In this document: piece after piece, positions 35,698-44,500 of the stretch
How positions within the stretch are numbered: position 1 is the first letter of the stretch
Layout of the letters: every line of letters begins with the position of its first letter
Assembly: GCA_024331125.1 (NCBI GenBank)
Contig: JANDJI010000002.1
Span: 434,001-498,000 of the forward strand
Length of the DNA stretch: 64,000 bases
Direction: 5' to 3'
DNA from: Nitrospira sp.
Lineage (GTDB): Bacteria; Nitrospirota; Nitrospiria; Nitrospirales; Nitrospiraceae
The notes under the pieces: model-generated
Database searches by the model: none
Told to the model about the DNA's origin: nothing
The model's input: the letters and a program-made list of their open reading frames with translations, nothing else
Position numbers and translations under genes: made by a program

Positions 35698-36210
35698 ATG
35701 GCCGATTCGACTCAAGATGTTCGGGCGACCATCTCGGTGACCACCAAGGGGACTCCTATGGGGGAGATCGTACTCAGATTTTTTCCGGAGGTCGCGCCAG
35801 GCCACGTGAACAACTTTTTGAAGCTGGCGAGGGAGGGGTTTTATAACGGCACGACGTTTCATCGCGTCATTCCCGGCTTTATGATTCAAGGGGGCGATCC
35901 CAACAGTAAAAAATCGGATCGCTCCCTGCACGGGATGGGCGGTCCCGGCTATACGATTAAGGCCGAGTTCAATAGCAAGCCGCACAGACGGGGGATCCTC
36001 TCGATGGCCAGAAGCAATGATCCCGACAGCGCCGGCTCGCAATTTTTCATCTGCGTCGCCGATTCAAACTTTTTGGATTGGCAGTATACCGTGTTCGGTG
36101 AAGTGGTCAGCGGAATGGACGTTGTGGACAAGGTGGTCAGCATGAAACGAGACGGACGGGACAATCCGTTGGAACGGGCGGAGATGACGGTGACGGTACA
36201 AGAGGGGTGA
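35698..36210 (+). CDS. Peptidyl-prolyl cis-trans isomerase, cyclophilin type
   Basis: 170 residues, AAGGA ahead of the ATG, no signal peptide. Active-site motifs are intact: 'FHRVIPGFMIQGGDP' with the catalytic Arg, 'GILSMARSNDPDSAGSQFFIC' split around the Gln and Phe, and 'FLDWQYTVFGEVVSGMDVVD'. It should be a cytoplasmic foldase of PpiB type. Confidence 0.93.
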   Translation: MADSTQDVRATISVTTKGTPMGEIVLRFFPEVAPGHVNNFLKLAREGFYNGTTFHRVIPGFMIQGGDPNSKKSDRSLHGMGGPGYTIKAEFNSKPHRRGILSMARSNDPDSAGSQFFICVADSNFLDWQYTVFGEVVSGMDVVDKVVSMKRDGRDNPLERAEMTVTVQEG

Positions 36211-36249
36211 AGCGAGGGGATTGAAGCGGGAGGGCGGAGTGAGTGAAGT

Positions 36250-37047
36250 ATGGATTTGAAGTTGATGTGCCGAGGCGCGGTCTTCGTTGTGACCGGAGCC
36301 GTGCTGATAACCGGGTGTGCCATTCCCCATGTGCCGTCTCGCATTGTTTATGAAGATCCTGTCAATTTCGTTCGACTGGAAACCGACAAGACCGTTCTCC
36401 CGGAGTGGCCTCAAGGCCATTTTTCTCATCCCGCGACGTTGGGGAAAGAGGTCTTGCGGGTCGTCTTGTCGGGGCTCAAGGTTCAAGAACATCGGATTGC
36501 CCCGCAGCAATGGATCCAAGGCGAGGCGCCGATCGTTCCGGCGTTTGACGAAGAAGAAGTGGCGCTGCTGTCGGAACAGTTGGCGGAAGGATTGGAGCAG
36601 GCTCAATACAACGAGCGGGTGACGTTTTATCTGAGCGAACCCCTGACCTTTTTCCGGCGGATGGTTACTTCGGGAGGAATGTACGTGCGCGGCAAGGAGC
36701 TGCACGTCATATTGGGAAACTGGAAGATCATCTACGGCATTCCCGCTTATGGCATGATCTACGACCGGCGATACCCGATGAGACCCACCGCCGCCAAAGG
36801 ATTTGACCTCCTCTTTGAACCGGCCGACGCGGTGATCCAGCAACAGAGCAGTCTGCTGGACACTCTCTTCGCCAATACCAAAGACGAGTTGGTCATCGAT
36901 TTAAGCAAGCTGGCCGTTTCTCCGCCGAACGCGGAATCGGTCGGGCCTGCGTCTTTTCATCTCTTTGGTTCGGAAACGGGCGGGAACGATCATCTCGACG
37001 GGAAGCGTCGCCAGGACATGCGCGGCACCTCTCTGATGGCTTCATAG
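36250..37047 (+). CDS. Lipoprotein of unknown function
   Basis: 265 residues. The lipobox 'VLITGC' ends the signal peptide. The mature protein mentions no known domain: 'FVRLETDKTVLPEWPQGHF', 'FDEEEVALLSEQLAEGLEQA', 'YLSEPLTFFRRMVTSGGMYV' and 'HVILGNWKIIYGIPAYGMIYD' look like a conserved alpha/beta domain up to about residue 190, with a variable tail. Its last 58 bases overlap the convergent glycosyltransferase gene. Confidence 0.75.
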   Translation: MDLKLMCRGAVFVVTGAVLITGCAIPHVPSRIVYEDPVNFVRLETDKTVLPEWPQGHFSHPATLGKEVLRVVLSGLKVQEHRIAPQQWIQGEAPIVPAFDEEEVALLSEQLAEGLEQAQYNERVTFYLSEPLTFFRRMVTSGGMYVRGKELHVILGNWKIIYGIPAYGMIYDRRYPMRPTAAKGFDLLFEPADAVIQQQSSLLDTLFANTKDELVIDLSKLAVSPPNAESVGPASFHLFGSETGGNDHLDGKRRQDMRGTSLMAS

Positions 37048-37931
37048 ATTGTAGACCAACCAAGTTTGCTGTGACCGTGGGCGCGATCGCGGAACCGAAT
37101 GGGGATTTCGCGCACTCGCGCCCCCAGACGAATCGCCCGCCATGCCATCTCGACTTGAAAGACGTACCCTTTGGCCATGACACCGGCAAGATCCATTGTG
37201 GCCAACAGTTCTCGCCGAAAACAGCGGAACCCTCCGGTCCAGTCTCGTATCGCCGATCCCAGAAACAACCTGACGTAGGCATTGCCGAATTTTGAGACGA
37301 GACGTCGTCGCATGTCCCAATTTTCCGTGCCGCCGCCGGGGATATATCGGCTGCCGATCACGAGATCGGCGGCCGCGCTGTGATGAACCAGTCTTGGCAA
37401 ATCCCACGGCGCGTGGCTGAAGTCGCAGTCCATCTCGATGACAAGTTGGTAGTGTCTCACCAGCGCCCATTGGAATCCCGCGACATAGGCGGAGCCCAAC
37501 CCTTCTTTGCGGGGGCGGTGAAGAACGTGGATATGGGGGTGCCGTCGACTGAGTTCGTCCGCTATCCGACCGGTGCCGTCCGGTGAGTTGTCATCGACGA
37601 TCAAAATGTCCGCCGCCAGATATCTGCCGATCGCTTGCGTCACGGCCTCGATGTTGTGCCGCTCATTGTACGTGGGCAGGACGACAAGAACGGATTGGTC
37701 AAATTGAAAAGCGGTTCGAGGGATCAGCGGCCCGCTCGGACCGTTCCGGGCATAATCCGAGCAGGTCTCATTCGATGGGAGATGTGGGGTGACGGTGATG
37801 CAGGCGCTGTCGGCTCCACGGGCGATCAATGCTTCGGCTAACTCGAAGGACGGCACCAAGAAGGCTTCGTCCGGCCTGGGTTGAATCCGATGAGGGATCT
37901 CATCCGGTACAGTGATTCGATGGTAATGCAT
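36990..37931 (-). CDS. Family 2 glycosyltransferase, polyprenol-phosphate mannosyltransferase type
   Basis: 313 residues from the ATG at 37931 (a TTG lies three codons upstream). The GT2 core starts near residue 80: 'VLVVLPTYNERHNIEAV', 'ILIVDDNSPDGTG', 'GLGSAYVAGFQWAL', 'EMDCDFSHAPWDLP' with the catalytic DxD, 'LVIGSRYIPGG' and 'GFRCFRRELLA'. These enzymes load mannose or glucose on polyprenyl phosphate. The first 75 residues have no family similarity and no membrane segment. No C-terminal membrane domain follows. Confidence 0.88.
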   Translation of the reverse strand: MHYHRITVPDEIPHRIQPRPDEAFLVPSFELAEALIARGADSACITVTPHLPSNETCSDYARNGPSGPLIPRTAFQFDQSVLVVLPTYNERHNIEAVTQAIGRYLAADILIVDDNSPDGTGRIADELSRRHPHIHVLHRPRKEGLGSAYVAGFQWALVRHYQLVIEMDCDFSHAPWDLPRLVHHSAAADLVIGSRYIPGGGTENWDMRRRLVSKFGNAYVRLFLGSAIRDWTGGFRCFRRELLATMDLAGVMAKGYVFQVEMAWRAIRLGARVREIPIRFRDRAHGHSKLGWSTIYEAIREVPRMSWRRFPSR

Positions 37932-38321
37932 GGAAGCCAAAGAGAAGTTGTCTTATGAAAGCAGTGGCCGCCTCACGAGCACACGAGCGTACTAAAGCCA
38001 CGTCCCCGCATCGTCGATGCATGACGGATCCTCTATGAGTCTGTAAAGGAGTGATGGCCGTGTGTCGGGACCGATTTATTTCCACGATGAAGAAAACGAA
38101 GGAAACGCCAGTAAATGTAGACAATGCTTACGACGAAAAGCTGTCCCCCTCTTAAGCAGGCGGAACTCCGTGCGTATTCTAGACGACCGGTGTGTTATGA
38201 GCAAGGAGTAGGCCGAAAGGCTCTCACGGGTTCACCTTTTGACAGTTGTCAATTTGCTGTGTTAAGTTCCGCGGACCGTTGGGCTTTATGACTGCTATTT
38301 AATCTTTGCAAGGATCAGCGC
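37932..38321. other. Divergent intergenic region
   Basis: 390 bases between the glycosyltransferase and the reductase, both starting outward. It contains the palindrome described at 38239-38252 and no credible gene. Confidence 0.5.
38239..38252 (+). promoter_or_regulatory. FNR/CRP-type palindrome upstream of the reductase
   Basis: TTGACAGTTGTCAA is a perfect inverted repeat with the 5-4-5 layout of FNR-family sites (TTGAT-N4-ATCAA). TTTAAT at 38298-38303 could be the -10 box with a poor -35, which would place the site near -64, a usual activator position. Alternatively TTGACA itself could be a -35 with a weak TTAAGT 17 bases on. Confidence 0.4.
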
Positions 38322-39674
38322 ATGAGCGGAAAGCAATCGCACGTTGTCATTGTCGTGGGAGCCGGGCCCGCAGGAATGGCGGTGACGAGCACGCTGGCAA
38401 AAGCCGGCCATGAAGTGATCGTGTTGAATCGTGATATCAAATTCGGCGGCTTGGCCGAATACGGAATTTTCCCGGCCAAGCTTAAACTACGCGGCGGTCT
38501 CAAGAAACAATACTGGGAGTTGCTGGAACAACCGAACGTGCATTATTTCGGCAATGTGTCGGTCGGGAACGGGAGAGATCTTACGGTTGAAGATGTACGA
38601 GGGCTTGGCGCTTCAGCCGTCGTGTTCACGGTCGGTGCGCAGGGAACCAAGGCCATCGGCGTTGAAGGCGACTCCGCCAGAGGGGTCTATCACGCAAAAG
38701 ACGTCGTCTACCACTTCAACCGCTTGCCGGGCTTTGGCGATCGGCCGTTTGAGATGGGGAACCATGTGGCGGTAATAGGCGCCGGGGACGTGATGGTCGA
38801 TATCGCCCATTGGTTGATCCGCTATAAAAAGATAGAGCGGGTGACCGCCATTGTTCGTCGCGGACCGGTCGAGCGGAAGTATAATCCCAAGGAAATTCGG
38901 GCCGTCTGCTCTAATATGGATCTTGAAGGAATCCATCAAGAGTTCGACCGCATCAGAGATCGCATGATCGCCGTGGGGCAGAATCCCGACGAGGTGTTGA
39001 AAGGTCTTATGGATGAGTTCACCAAATGCGAACCAAAGGTCAGCGACACAAAAATGGGATTTCGGTTTTTGGCGTCACCGAAACGCATTCTTGTCGACGG
39101 GGATAACCGTGTCAGAGGACTGGAGATCGAAGACAACAAGCTGGAGCCAAAGGGCGACGATACGGTTGCCGTGGGACTGAAACACTATTATGAGTTCCCT
39201 TGTGACGCCGTGATTTTCGCCGTCGGTGACAAGGTGGATGAAACGCTCGGCCTTCCCTACAAAGGAGGCACCTTCGTGACTAATCCCAATAAAACCGGGA
39301 ACGAGCCGGACGACGCGTTGTTTCAAGCGTATGATGAATCGGCCGGGAAAGTCGTGGACGGTGTCTTTCTGGCAGGATGGGCGAGAAAAGCGAGCGAGGG
39401 GCTCGTCGGCGTTGCAAAGCGGGATGGTGACTGGTGTGCGGAAGTCGTGGAACGTTACCTCGCGTCGAAGGTCCCTGGCGACGCTGTCTCACTCGTTCTT
39501 GAGAAGTTGCATCGGACCTTGAAAGAGAGAAAGAGTCGCCCTGTTACCGTTCAGGGCTTGCGGGTGCTTGAAGCGGCGGAACGAGCGCATGAAGGCAAAG
39601 CGGACTGTATTGGGGAATTCAAATACGCAAGTAATCAGGAAATGCTTCAGGTGATTGAACGGGGTTTGGCCTAG
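38322..39674 (+). CDS. FAD-dependent NAD(P) oxidoreductase (GltD/ferredoxin-NADP reductase-like)
   Basis: 450 residues. The FAD site is 'VIVVGAGPAGMAV', and the NAD(P) site 'VAVIGAGDVMVDIAHWL' has a GxGxxMVD layout as in GltD and adrenodoxin reductase. 'GGLAEYGIFPAKLK' and 'VIFAVGDKVDETLGLP' support the same group. The N-terminal iron-sulfur domain of GltD is absent, so it probably exchanges electrons with ferredoxin or a separate subunit. It lies alone, convergent with nadK. Confidence 0.85.
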   Translation: MSGKQSHVVIVVGAGPAGMAVTSTLAKAGHEVIVLNRDIKFGGLAEYGIFPAKLKLRGGLKKQYWELLEQPNVHYFGNVSVGNGRDLTVEDVRGLGASAVVFTVGAQGTKAIGVEGDSARGVYHAKDVVYHFNRLPGFGDRPFEMGNHVAVIGAGDVMVDIAHWLIRYKKIERVTAIVRRGPVERKYNPKEIRAVCSNMDLEGIHQEFDRIRDRMIAVGQNPDEVLKGLMDEFTKCEPKVSDTKMGFRFLASPKRILVDGDNRVRGLEIEDNKLEPKGDDTVAVGLKHYYEFPCDAVIFAVGDKVDETLGLPYKGGTFVTNPNKTGNEPDDALFQAYDESAGKVVDGVFLAGWARKASEGLVGVAKRDGDWCAEVVERYLASKVPGDAVSLVLEKLHRTLKERKSRPVTVQGLRVLEAAERAHEGKADCIGEFKYASNQEMLQVIERGLA

Positions 39675-39701
39675 GCCTCTTGCAAGCCGACAGCAGACAC
39701 G

Positions 39702-40562
39702 TCATCCGTCTCCCCACTTTAACTTTTCTCTCAGCACTTCGTAGTAGTGGCTTTCGGGAAACCGGATCAGTTTGGTTCGGCGATCGGAAGTCCTGACGAG
39801 CGCGGTATCGCCTTGAACCATGGCGATGCCGACTTGGCCGTCCAGGGTCGCCATGGCCCCGTCGTCCTTGCTGGTCAGGGTGACCTCAATGTCTACGTTT
39901 CCCGGGACGATCAGTGGGCGGTGGGTCAACGTGTGTGGACTGATGGGGGTCAAAATCAAAGCCTGAACGGAGGGATTGATGATGGGGCCGCCGGCAGATA
40001 GGGAATACGCGGTTGAACCTGTCGGAGTACTGATGATCAAGCCGTCCGCTCGAAGATTGGTGACAAATTGGCCCTGAATCGCAATTTTCAATTCGATCAT
40101 ACGCGCCAGGGTGCCTTTGCTGATTACGACGTCGTTTAAGACGGTACCCTGCGCCACGGTTTCTCCATGCCGATGGAGATGGGCCTGGAGCATCAATCGT
40201 TCATCGACCGCAAAGTCGTTGGCGAACACTCGATCAAGAGAGGCGTAGAGATTGTCGAGCCGCACTTCCGTCAGAAATCCAAGACCTCCCATATTGACGC
40301 CAAGAATAGGGATGCTTCTGTCCGCCGCCAGCCTGGCGGCGGACAGAATGGTTCCATCTCCCCCTAACACGAGCAAGATGTCGGCTTGATTGGCTAGTTG
40401 TATCTTTTGAATGCCGCCGAGCTCATTCAACAAGGCGGCAGCCGTTGTATCCAGGAGTACAGGGATGGACCGTTCTCGCAGCCAAGCGACAACTCCTTGG
40501 AGAGTAGGTTTTATTTCAGGGGATTTTGGTTTGATGAGCAGCCCGATTGTTTTACTTTTCAT
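39702..40562 (-). CDS. nadK: NAD kinase
   Basis: 286 residues from the ATG of 'MKSKTIGLLIKPKSPE', which fits the family start; the frame extends 36 codons further upstream without similarity. 'LLVLGGDGTILSAARL' contains the GGDG motif, followed by 'ILGVNMGGLGFLTEV', 'NDVVISKG', 'TPTGSTAYSLSAGGP' and 'PISPHTLTHRPLIVP'. It phosphorylates NAD+ to NADP+, which suits the NAD(P)-dependent reductase facing it 27 bases away. Confidence 0.94.
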   Translation of the reverse strand: MKSKTIGLLIKPKSPEIKPTLQGVVAWLRERSIPVLLDTTAAALLNELGGIQKIQLANQADILLVLGGDGTILSAARLAADRSIPILGVNMGGLGFLTEVRLDNLYASLDRVFANDFAVDERLMLQAHLHRHGETVAQGTVLNDVVISKGTLARMIELKIAIQGQFVTNLRADGLIISTPTGSTAYSLSAGGPIINPSVQALILTPISPHTLTHRPLIVPGNVDIEVTLTSKDDGAMATLDGQVGIAMVQGDTALVRTSDRRTKLIRFPESHYYEVLREKLKWGDG

Positions 40563-40757
40563 AAAGAGAAGTGAATCGGAGGAGGGCGGTTCTGTTATTG
40601 GAAAGGCCGATGACTCTATCGAGACGATTCTGTTCCTCTCAACAAGGAAAACACGTTCACAATTATTCAAACCATTTATTTGTTTGATTGTGCAACAGCC
40701 ACGACCACTCCTGCAATCGGAATTATAATGATCAATCCCATCCTTTCAGACGCAACC

Positions 40758-40786
40758 TTGACTCATGGGGATGCCGCGGTTAAAAT
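40758..40786 (+). promoter_or_regulatory. Sigma-70-type promoter for clpC
   Basis: TTGACT (40758-40763) and TAAAAT (40781-40786) are separated by 17 bases; each matches 5 of 6. It lies 72 bases before the clpC ATG in the divergent nadK-clpC gap. I see no CIRCE or CtsR operator around it. Confidence 0.7.
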
Positions 40787-40857
40787 TAGTTCAACTTTTT
40801 CGCGTGGTTTGTTCTCGAGCGATCTTACGCTGGCGGGATCCAGGAGAAGGAGGCAGG

Positions 40858-43284
40858 ATGTTCGAACGATTTACGGACAAGGGTCGAAAAATCATCATCC
40901 TTGCGCGTGAGGAAGCCGAGCGACATCAAAATGATTACTTAGGCACAGAGCATCTTGTCTTGGCCATCCTTCGCGAGGCGGACGGGATCGCCCTCATGAT
41001 TTTGAAGAAAATGGGGCTTTCTACGGAGCAAATTCGCCTCGAGATTGAGCGCAATCTCCCTGGGGGGGGGACGACCATGACGTTCGGTGAGATCCCCTTC
41101 AGCCCGCGCGTAAAAAAGGTGATCGAGTATGGAGTCGAGGAAGCCAGATTATTGGGCCATAATCACATCGGAAGCGAGCATCTTCTCCTGGGGTTGCTGC
41201 GTGAAGAAGAGGGCATCGGCGGGAAAATCCTTCGAAGCTTGGGGGCCAACTTGCTGACCGCGCGGCAATTGACGGTGACCTTTTTGCGAAAGTCCGCTCC
41301 TCGCGAGCGCGATCGGAAAAGCAACACGCCGGCACTGGATGAATTCGGGCGCGACCTGACCCAGTTGGCTCAAGAGGGTCAACTGGATCCGGTGATCGGA
41401 AGGGCGGATGAAATCGAGCGGGTTCTTCAAATCCTGAGCCGGAGAAGCAAGAACAATCCCGTGCTTATCGGTGAATCGGGGGTGGGCAAAACCGCGATCG
41501 TCGAGGGATTGGCCCAGCGGATCGTCCAATCCGAGGTTCCTGATAATCTGCTATCCAGACGGGTCATTGCCTTGGATTTGGGTTCGTTGGTGGCCGGCAC
41601 AAAGTACAGGGGCCAATTCGAAGAACGGCTCAAGGTCGTGATGAAAGAAATCGTGCAGGCCGGCAACATTATTATTTTCATTGATGAGCTTCACACGCTG
41701 GTTGGAGCCGGGGCGGCCGAGGGTTCCATCGATGCGTCGAATATGCTCAAGCCTGCTCTCTCGCGAGGGGAAATTCAATGTATCGGGGCGACGACTTTGG
41801 ATGAATACAGAAAGCATATCGAAAAAGACGGGGCATTGAAGCGCCGATTTCAGCCCATTTATGTGCAGCCACCCAGCGTGGATGAAACGATTCAAATCAT
41901 TAATGGCTTGCGCGATCGGTATGAAGAGCATCATGGAGTCGAAATTACGGAAGAGGCGATCGTGGAAGCCGTCAAGCTCTCCGATCGATACATCACGGAT
42001 CGGTTTTTGCCCGATAAAGCAATCGATTTGATCGATGAAACGGGCTCGCGTGCTAAGCTGCAGACGTATGCGCTTCCGTCGGAATTGAAAGCGATGGAAC
42101 AAGAACTTAAAAAAGTCTCTCGTGAGAAAGAGCTGTCGATTTCCATGCAAAATTTTGAGGAGGCCGTTCGTTATCGGGAAGAGGAGGAGCGGCTACGCAA
42201 ACTGTTGGACGAGTCGAAGCGGGAATGGAAAAAGAGCCAAGAGAAGAACAGACCGGTGATTGGCAAGGAAGACGTCGCCTATGTAGTTTCCAAGATGACC
42301 GGCATTCCGCTTTTTAAACTGGAAGAAGAAGAGTCGAACAAGCTGCTAAGAATGGAAGAGTTTCTCCATAAGCGCGTCGTCGGCCAAGATGAGGCCATTT
42401 CAGCGGTCGCGCGAGCGATTCGACGGTCGCGCGCCGGTTTAAAAGAGGCCAAGAAGCCGATCGGTTCATTCATCTTTTTGGGACCCACAGGGGTTGGAAA
42501 GACCGAACTGGCGAGGACGTTGGCGGAGTTTCTCTTCAACAGCGAAGACGCATTGATTCGGGTTGACATGTCCGAATATCAGGAAAAATTCACCAGCTCG
42601 CGACTTTTTGGCGCTCCGCCCGGCTACGTCGGTTACGAGGAAGGGGGGCAGCTCACTGAAAAGGTTCGCCGCCGGCCGTACTCGGTCGTTCTCTTTGATG
42701 AAATTGAAAAGGCCCATCCTGACGTTTTCAACGTCTTGCTTCAAGTGCTGGACGATGGAGTGTTGACGGATAGCCTGGGTCGAAAGGTGGACTTCAAGAA
42801 CACGGTTGTCATTATGACATCCAATATCGGAACCAAGAACATTCAGAAAGGAGTTTCGCTGGGGTTCCAAAGCACCGAAGATGAAGTCGCCCGCCGAAAG
42901 AAGGAAGAAGTGATGGGAGAGCTGCGCAAGTCGTTCAGCCCGGAGTTTTTGAACCGAATCGATGAAATCGTTATCTTCCATCAATTGGAAAAAGACCATC
43001 TGTACAGCATTCTGGACATTTTGATTCGGGAGCTGAACGGTCGCCTCCTTGAAAAAGGGATTGAAATAGAAGTCGATGACGAAGTGAAGCAGTGGCTTAT
43101 CAAAGAAGGGTACGAACCCTTGTACGGAGCGAGGCCGATGCGTCGAGCGATTCAGCGGGCGATCGGCGATCCTCTGTCCGACGAGCTCATCCGCGGCCGC
43201 TTCAAAGAGTGCCGCAAGGTAAAAGTGGTGCTTCGGGACGGTGCGCCTGTCTTTCTTCAACAAGAGGCGATGGCGGGCGTGTAG
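40858..43284 (+). CDS. clpC: ATP-dependent protease ATPase subunit ClpC
   Basis: 808 residues; the ATG follows AAGGAGGCAGG. Two Clp N-repeats (1-145; '[15 protein letters not shown]', '[15 protein letters not shown]'), AAA+ D1 with Walker A 'GESGVGKT', a UVR middle segment '[18 protein letters not shown]', and D2 with '[19 protein letters not shown]' and '[19 protein letters not shown]'. The loop 'VSLGFQS' is the ClpP-docking (L/V)GF type. It unfolds substrates for ClpP; the McsA/McsB adaptors are not adjacent. Confidence 0.94.
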   Translation: MFERFTDKGRKIIILAREEAERHQNDYLGTEHLVLAILREADGIALMILKKMGLSTEQIRLEIERNLPGGGTTMTFGEIPFSPRVKKVIEYGVEEARLLGHNHIGSEHLLLGLLREEEGIGGKILRSLGANLLTARQLTVTFLRKSAPRERDRKSNTPALDEFGRDLTQLAQEGQLDPVIGRADEIERVLQILSRRSKNNPVLIGESGVGKTAIVEGLAQRIVQSEVPDNLLSRRVIALDLGSLVAGTKYRGQFEERLKVVMKEIVQAGNIIIFIDELHTLVGAGAAEGSIDASNMLKPALSRGEIQCIGATTLDEYRKHIEKDGALKRRFQPIYVQPPSVDETIQIINGLRDRYEEHHGVEITEEAIVEAVKLSDRYITDRFLPDKAIDLIDETGSRAKLQTYALPSELKAMEQELKKVSREKELSISMQNFEEAVRYREEEERLRKLLDESKREWKKSQEKNRPVIGKEDVAYVVSKMTGIPLFKLEEEESNKLLRMEEFLHKRVVGQDEAISAVARAIRRSRAGLKEAKKPIGSFIFLGPTGVGKTELARTLAEFLFNSEDALIRVDMSEYQEKFTSSRLFGAPPGYVGYEEGGQLTEKVRRRPYSVVLFDEIEKAHPDVFNVLLQVLDDGVLTDSLGRKVDFKNTVVIMTSNIGTKNIQKGVSLGFQSTEDEVARRKKEEVMGELRKSFSPEFLNRIDEIVIFHQLEKDHLYSILDILIRELNGRLLEKGIEIEVDDEVKQWLIKEGYEPLYGARPMRRAIQRAIGDPLSDELIRGRFKECRKVKVVLRDGAPVFLQQEAMAGV

Positions 43285-43417
43285 ATGTTCTGAGAGCGAT
43301 CACGGTTCGATTGTGATCAGGGGTGTGCAATAAGCTCTGTGCAAAATCCAAGCGGTCATTTTCGATTGTGCTGTAATTGAGCTTTCCATTTCACCCGCAG
43401 GTCTTGGCTTCCGGACA

Positions 43418-44500
43418 ATGTTAGCATGTCGCTCTGCATGGGATTTACGCCCTATCCTTGGGGTCGAATCCTCGTGTGATGAGACGGCCGCGGCTGTCAT
43501 CGATAGAGACGGCCGGGTCTTGTCGAACATCATTTCATCCCAAATTGCCGTCCACCGGAAGTTCGGCGGGGTGGTGCCTGAATTGGCCGCTCGAGCCCAT
43601 CTCGGAACGATCAACGGAGTCGTCGACGAGGCGCTAAAACAAGCCTGTATCGAGAAAAAAGACCTTGGGGCGATCGCCGTGACCAGAGGGCCCGGGTTGG
43701 CAGGTTCGCTCTTGGTGGGTGTCAATTATGCCAAAGCCCTCAGTTATGGCCTTAATATTCCATTGATCGGGGTCAATCATCTGGAAGGGCATATTTCTTC
43801 GGCTTGGCTTGCCGATCCGGATTTTCCCCTCCCGTGCATTGTGTTGGTCGTCTCCGGGGGGCATACTCATTTGTTCAGACGGGAACGGAACGGCCGCTGC
43901 GTCTTACTTGGCTGTACGAGGGATGATGCGGCAGGAGAAGCTTTTGACAAGGGCGCGCAGATGCTGGGTTTGGAATTTCCCGGGGGGCCGGCGATCGATA
44001 GGCTTGCAAAACAGGGTGAGCCGAATGCGATTCCGTTTCCCCGTCTCCACCATCGGAAAAGTCGTTTGGATTTCAGTTTCAGCGGGCTCAAGACGTCGTT
44101 GCTGTACAAACTGCGCGATATGAATCAAGAGGAGCGGGCAAGGCACGTTGCCGACTTGGCGGCAGGATACCAGGAAGCCATCGTTCACACGTTGGTCACG
44201 AAGGCGTTTGTCGCGCTTGCCCAGGAGAGGCTCTCCGCTCTGGCGGTCGTCGGAGGAGTGTCGGCGAACAGCAGATTACGGACATTGTTAGGGGATCGCG
44301 CACGGCAAGAAGGAGTAAGACTTATCGTGCCTCCCATTGAGTATTGTACGGACAATGCGGCCATGATTGCCGCGGCGGGCCGGCATGTCTTGATGACTTA
44401 TCCCCGATGGACGCGAGACTTCGACATTCAACCGACGCTTCAGGTTGAGTCTTTGCTCGATGTCAGAGGCGTTCGGAAAGAAGAGGCGCTCCATTCCTGA
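43418..44500 (+). CDS. tsaD: tRNA threonylcarbamoyltransferase TsaD
   Basis: 360 residues. 'ILGVESSCDETAAAVID', 'GGVVPELAARAH', 'GPGLAGSLLVG', 'NHLEGHI' with the two metal-binding His, 'VSGGHTHL', 'DFSFSGLKTSLL' and 'IEYCTDNAAMIAAAG' with the third ligand Asp are all present. It transfers threonylcarbamoyl to A37 of ANN-decoding tRNAs with TsaB (32146). No clear ribosome binding site is seen at the ATG. hflX begins inside its last codons. Confidence 0.94.
   Translation: MLACRSAWDLRPILGVESSCDETAAAVIDRDGRVLSNIISSQIAVHRKFGGVVPELAARAHLGTINGVVDEALKQACIEKKDLGAIAVTRGPGLAGSLLVGVNYAKALSYGLNIPLIGVNHLEGHISSAWLADPDFPLPCIVLVVSGGHTHLFRRERNGRCVLLGCTRDDAAGEAFDKGAQMLGLEFPGGPAIDRLAKQGEPNAIPFPRLHHRKSRLDFSFSGLKTSLLYKLRDMNQEERARHVADLAAGYQEAIVHTLVTKAFVALAQERLSALAVVGGVSANSRLRTLLGDRARQEGVRLIVPPIEYCTDNAAMIAAAGRHVLMTYPRWTRDFDIQPTLQVESLLDVRGVRKEEALHS

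Noticed and set aside
40741..40857. CIRCE or CtsR operator near the clpC promoter
   Set aside because: No TTAGCACTC-type inverted repeat or tandem CtsR heptads found.
43298..43318. Small hairpin after clpC (GATCAC/GTGATC)
   Set aside because: Only six base pairs with no T-run; not a credible terminator.
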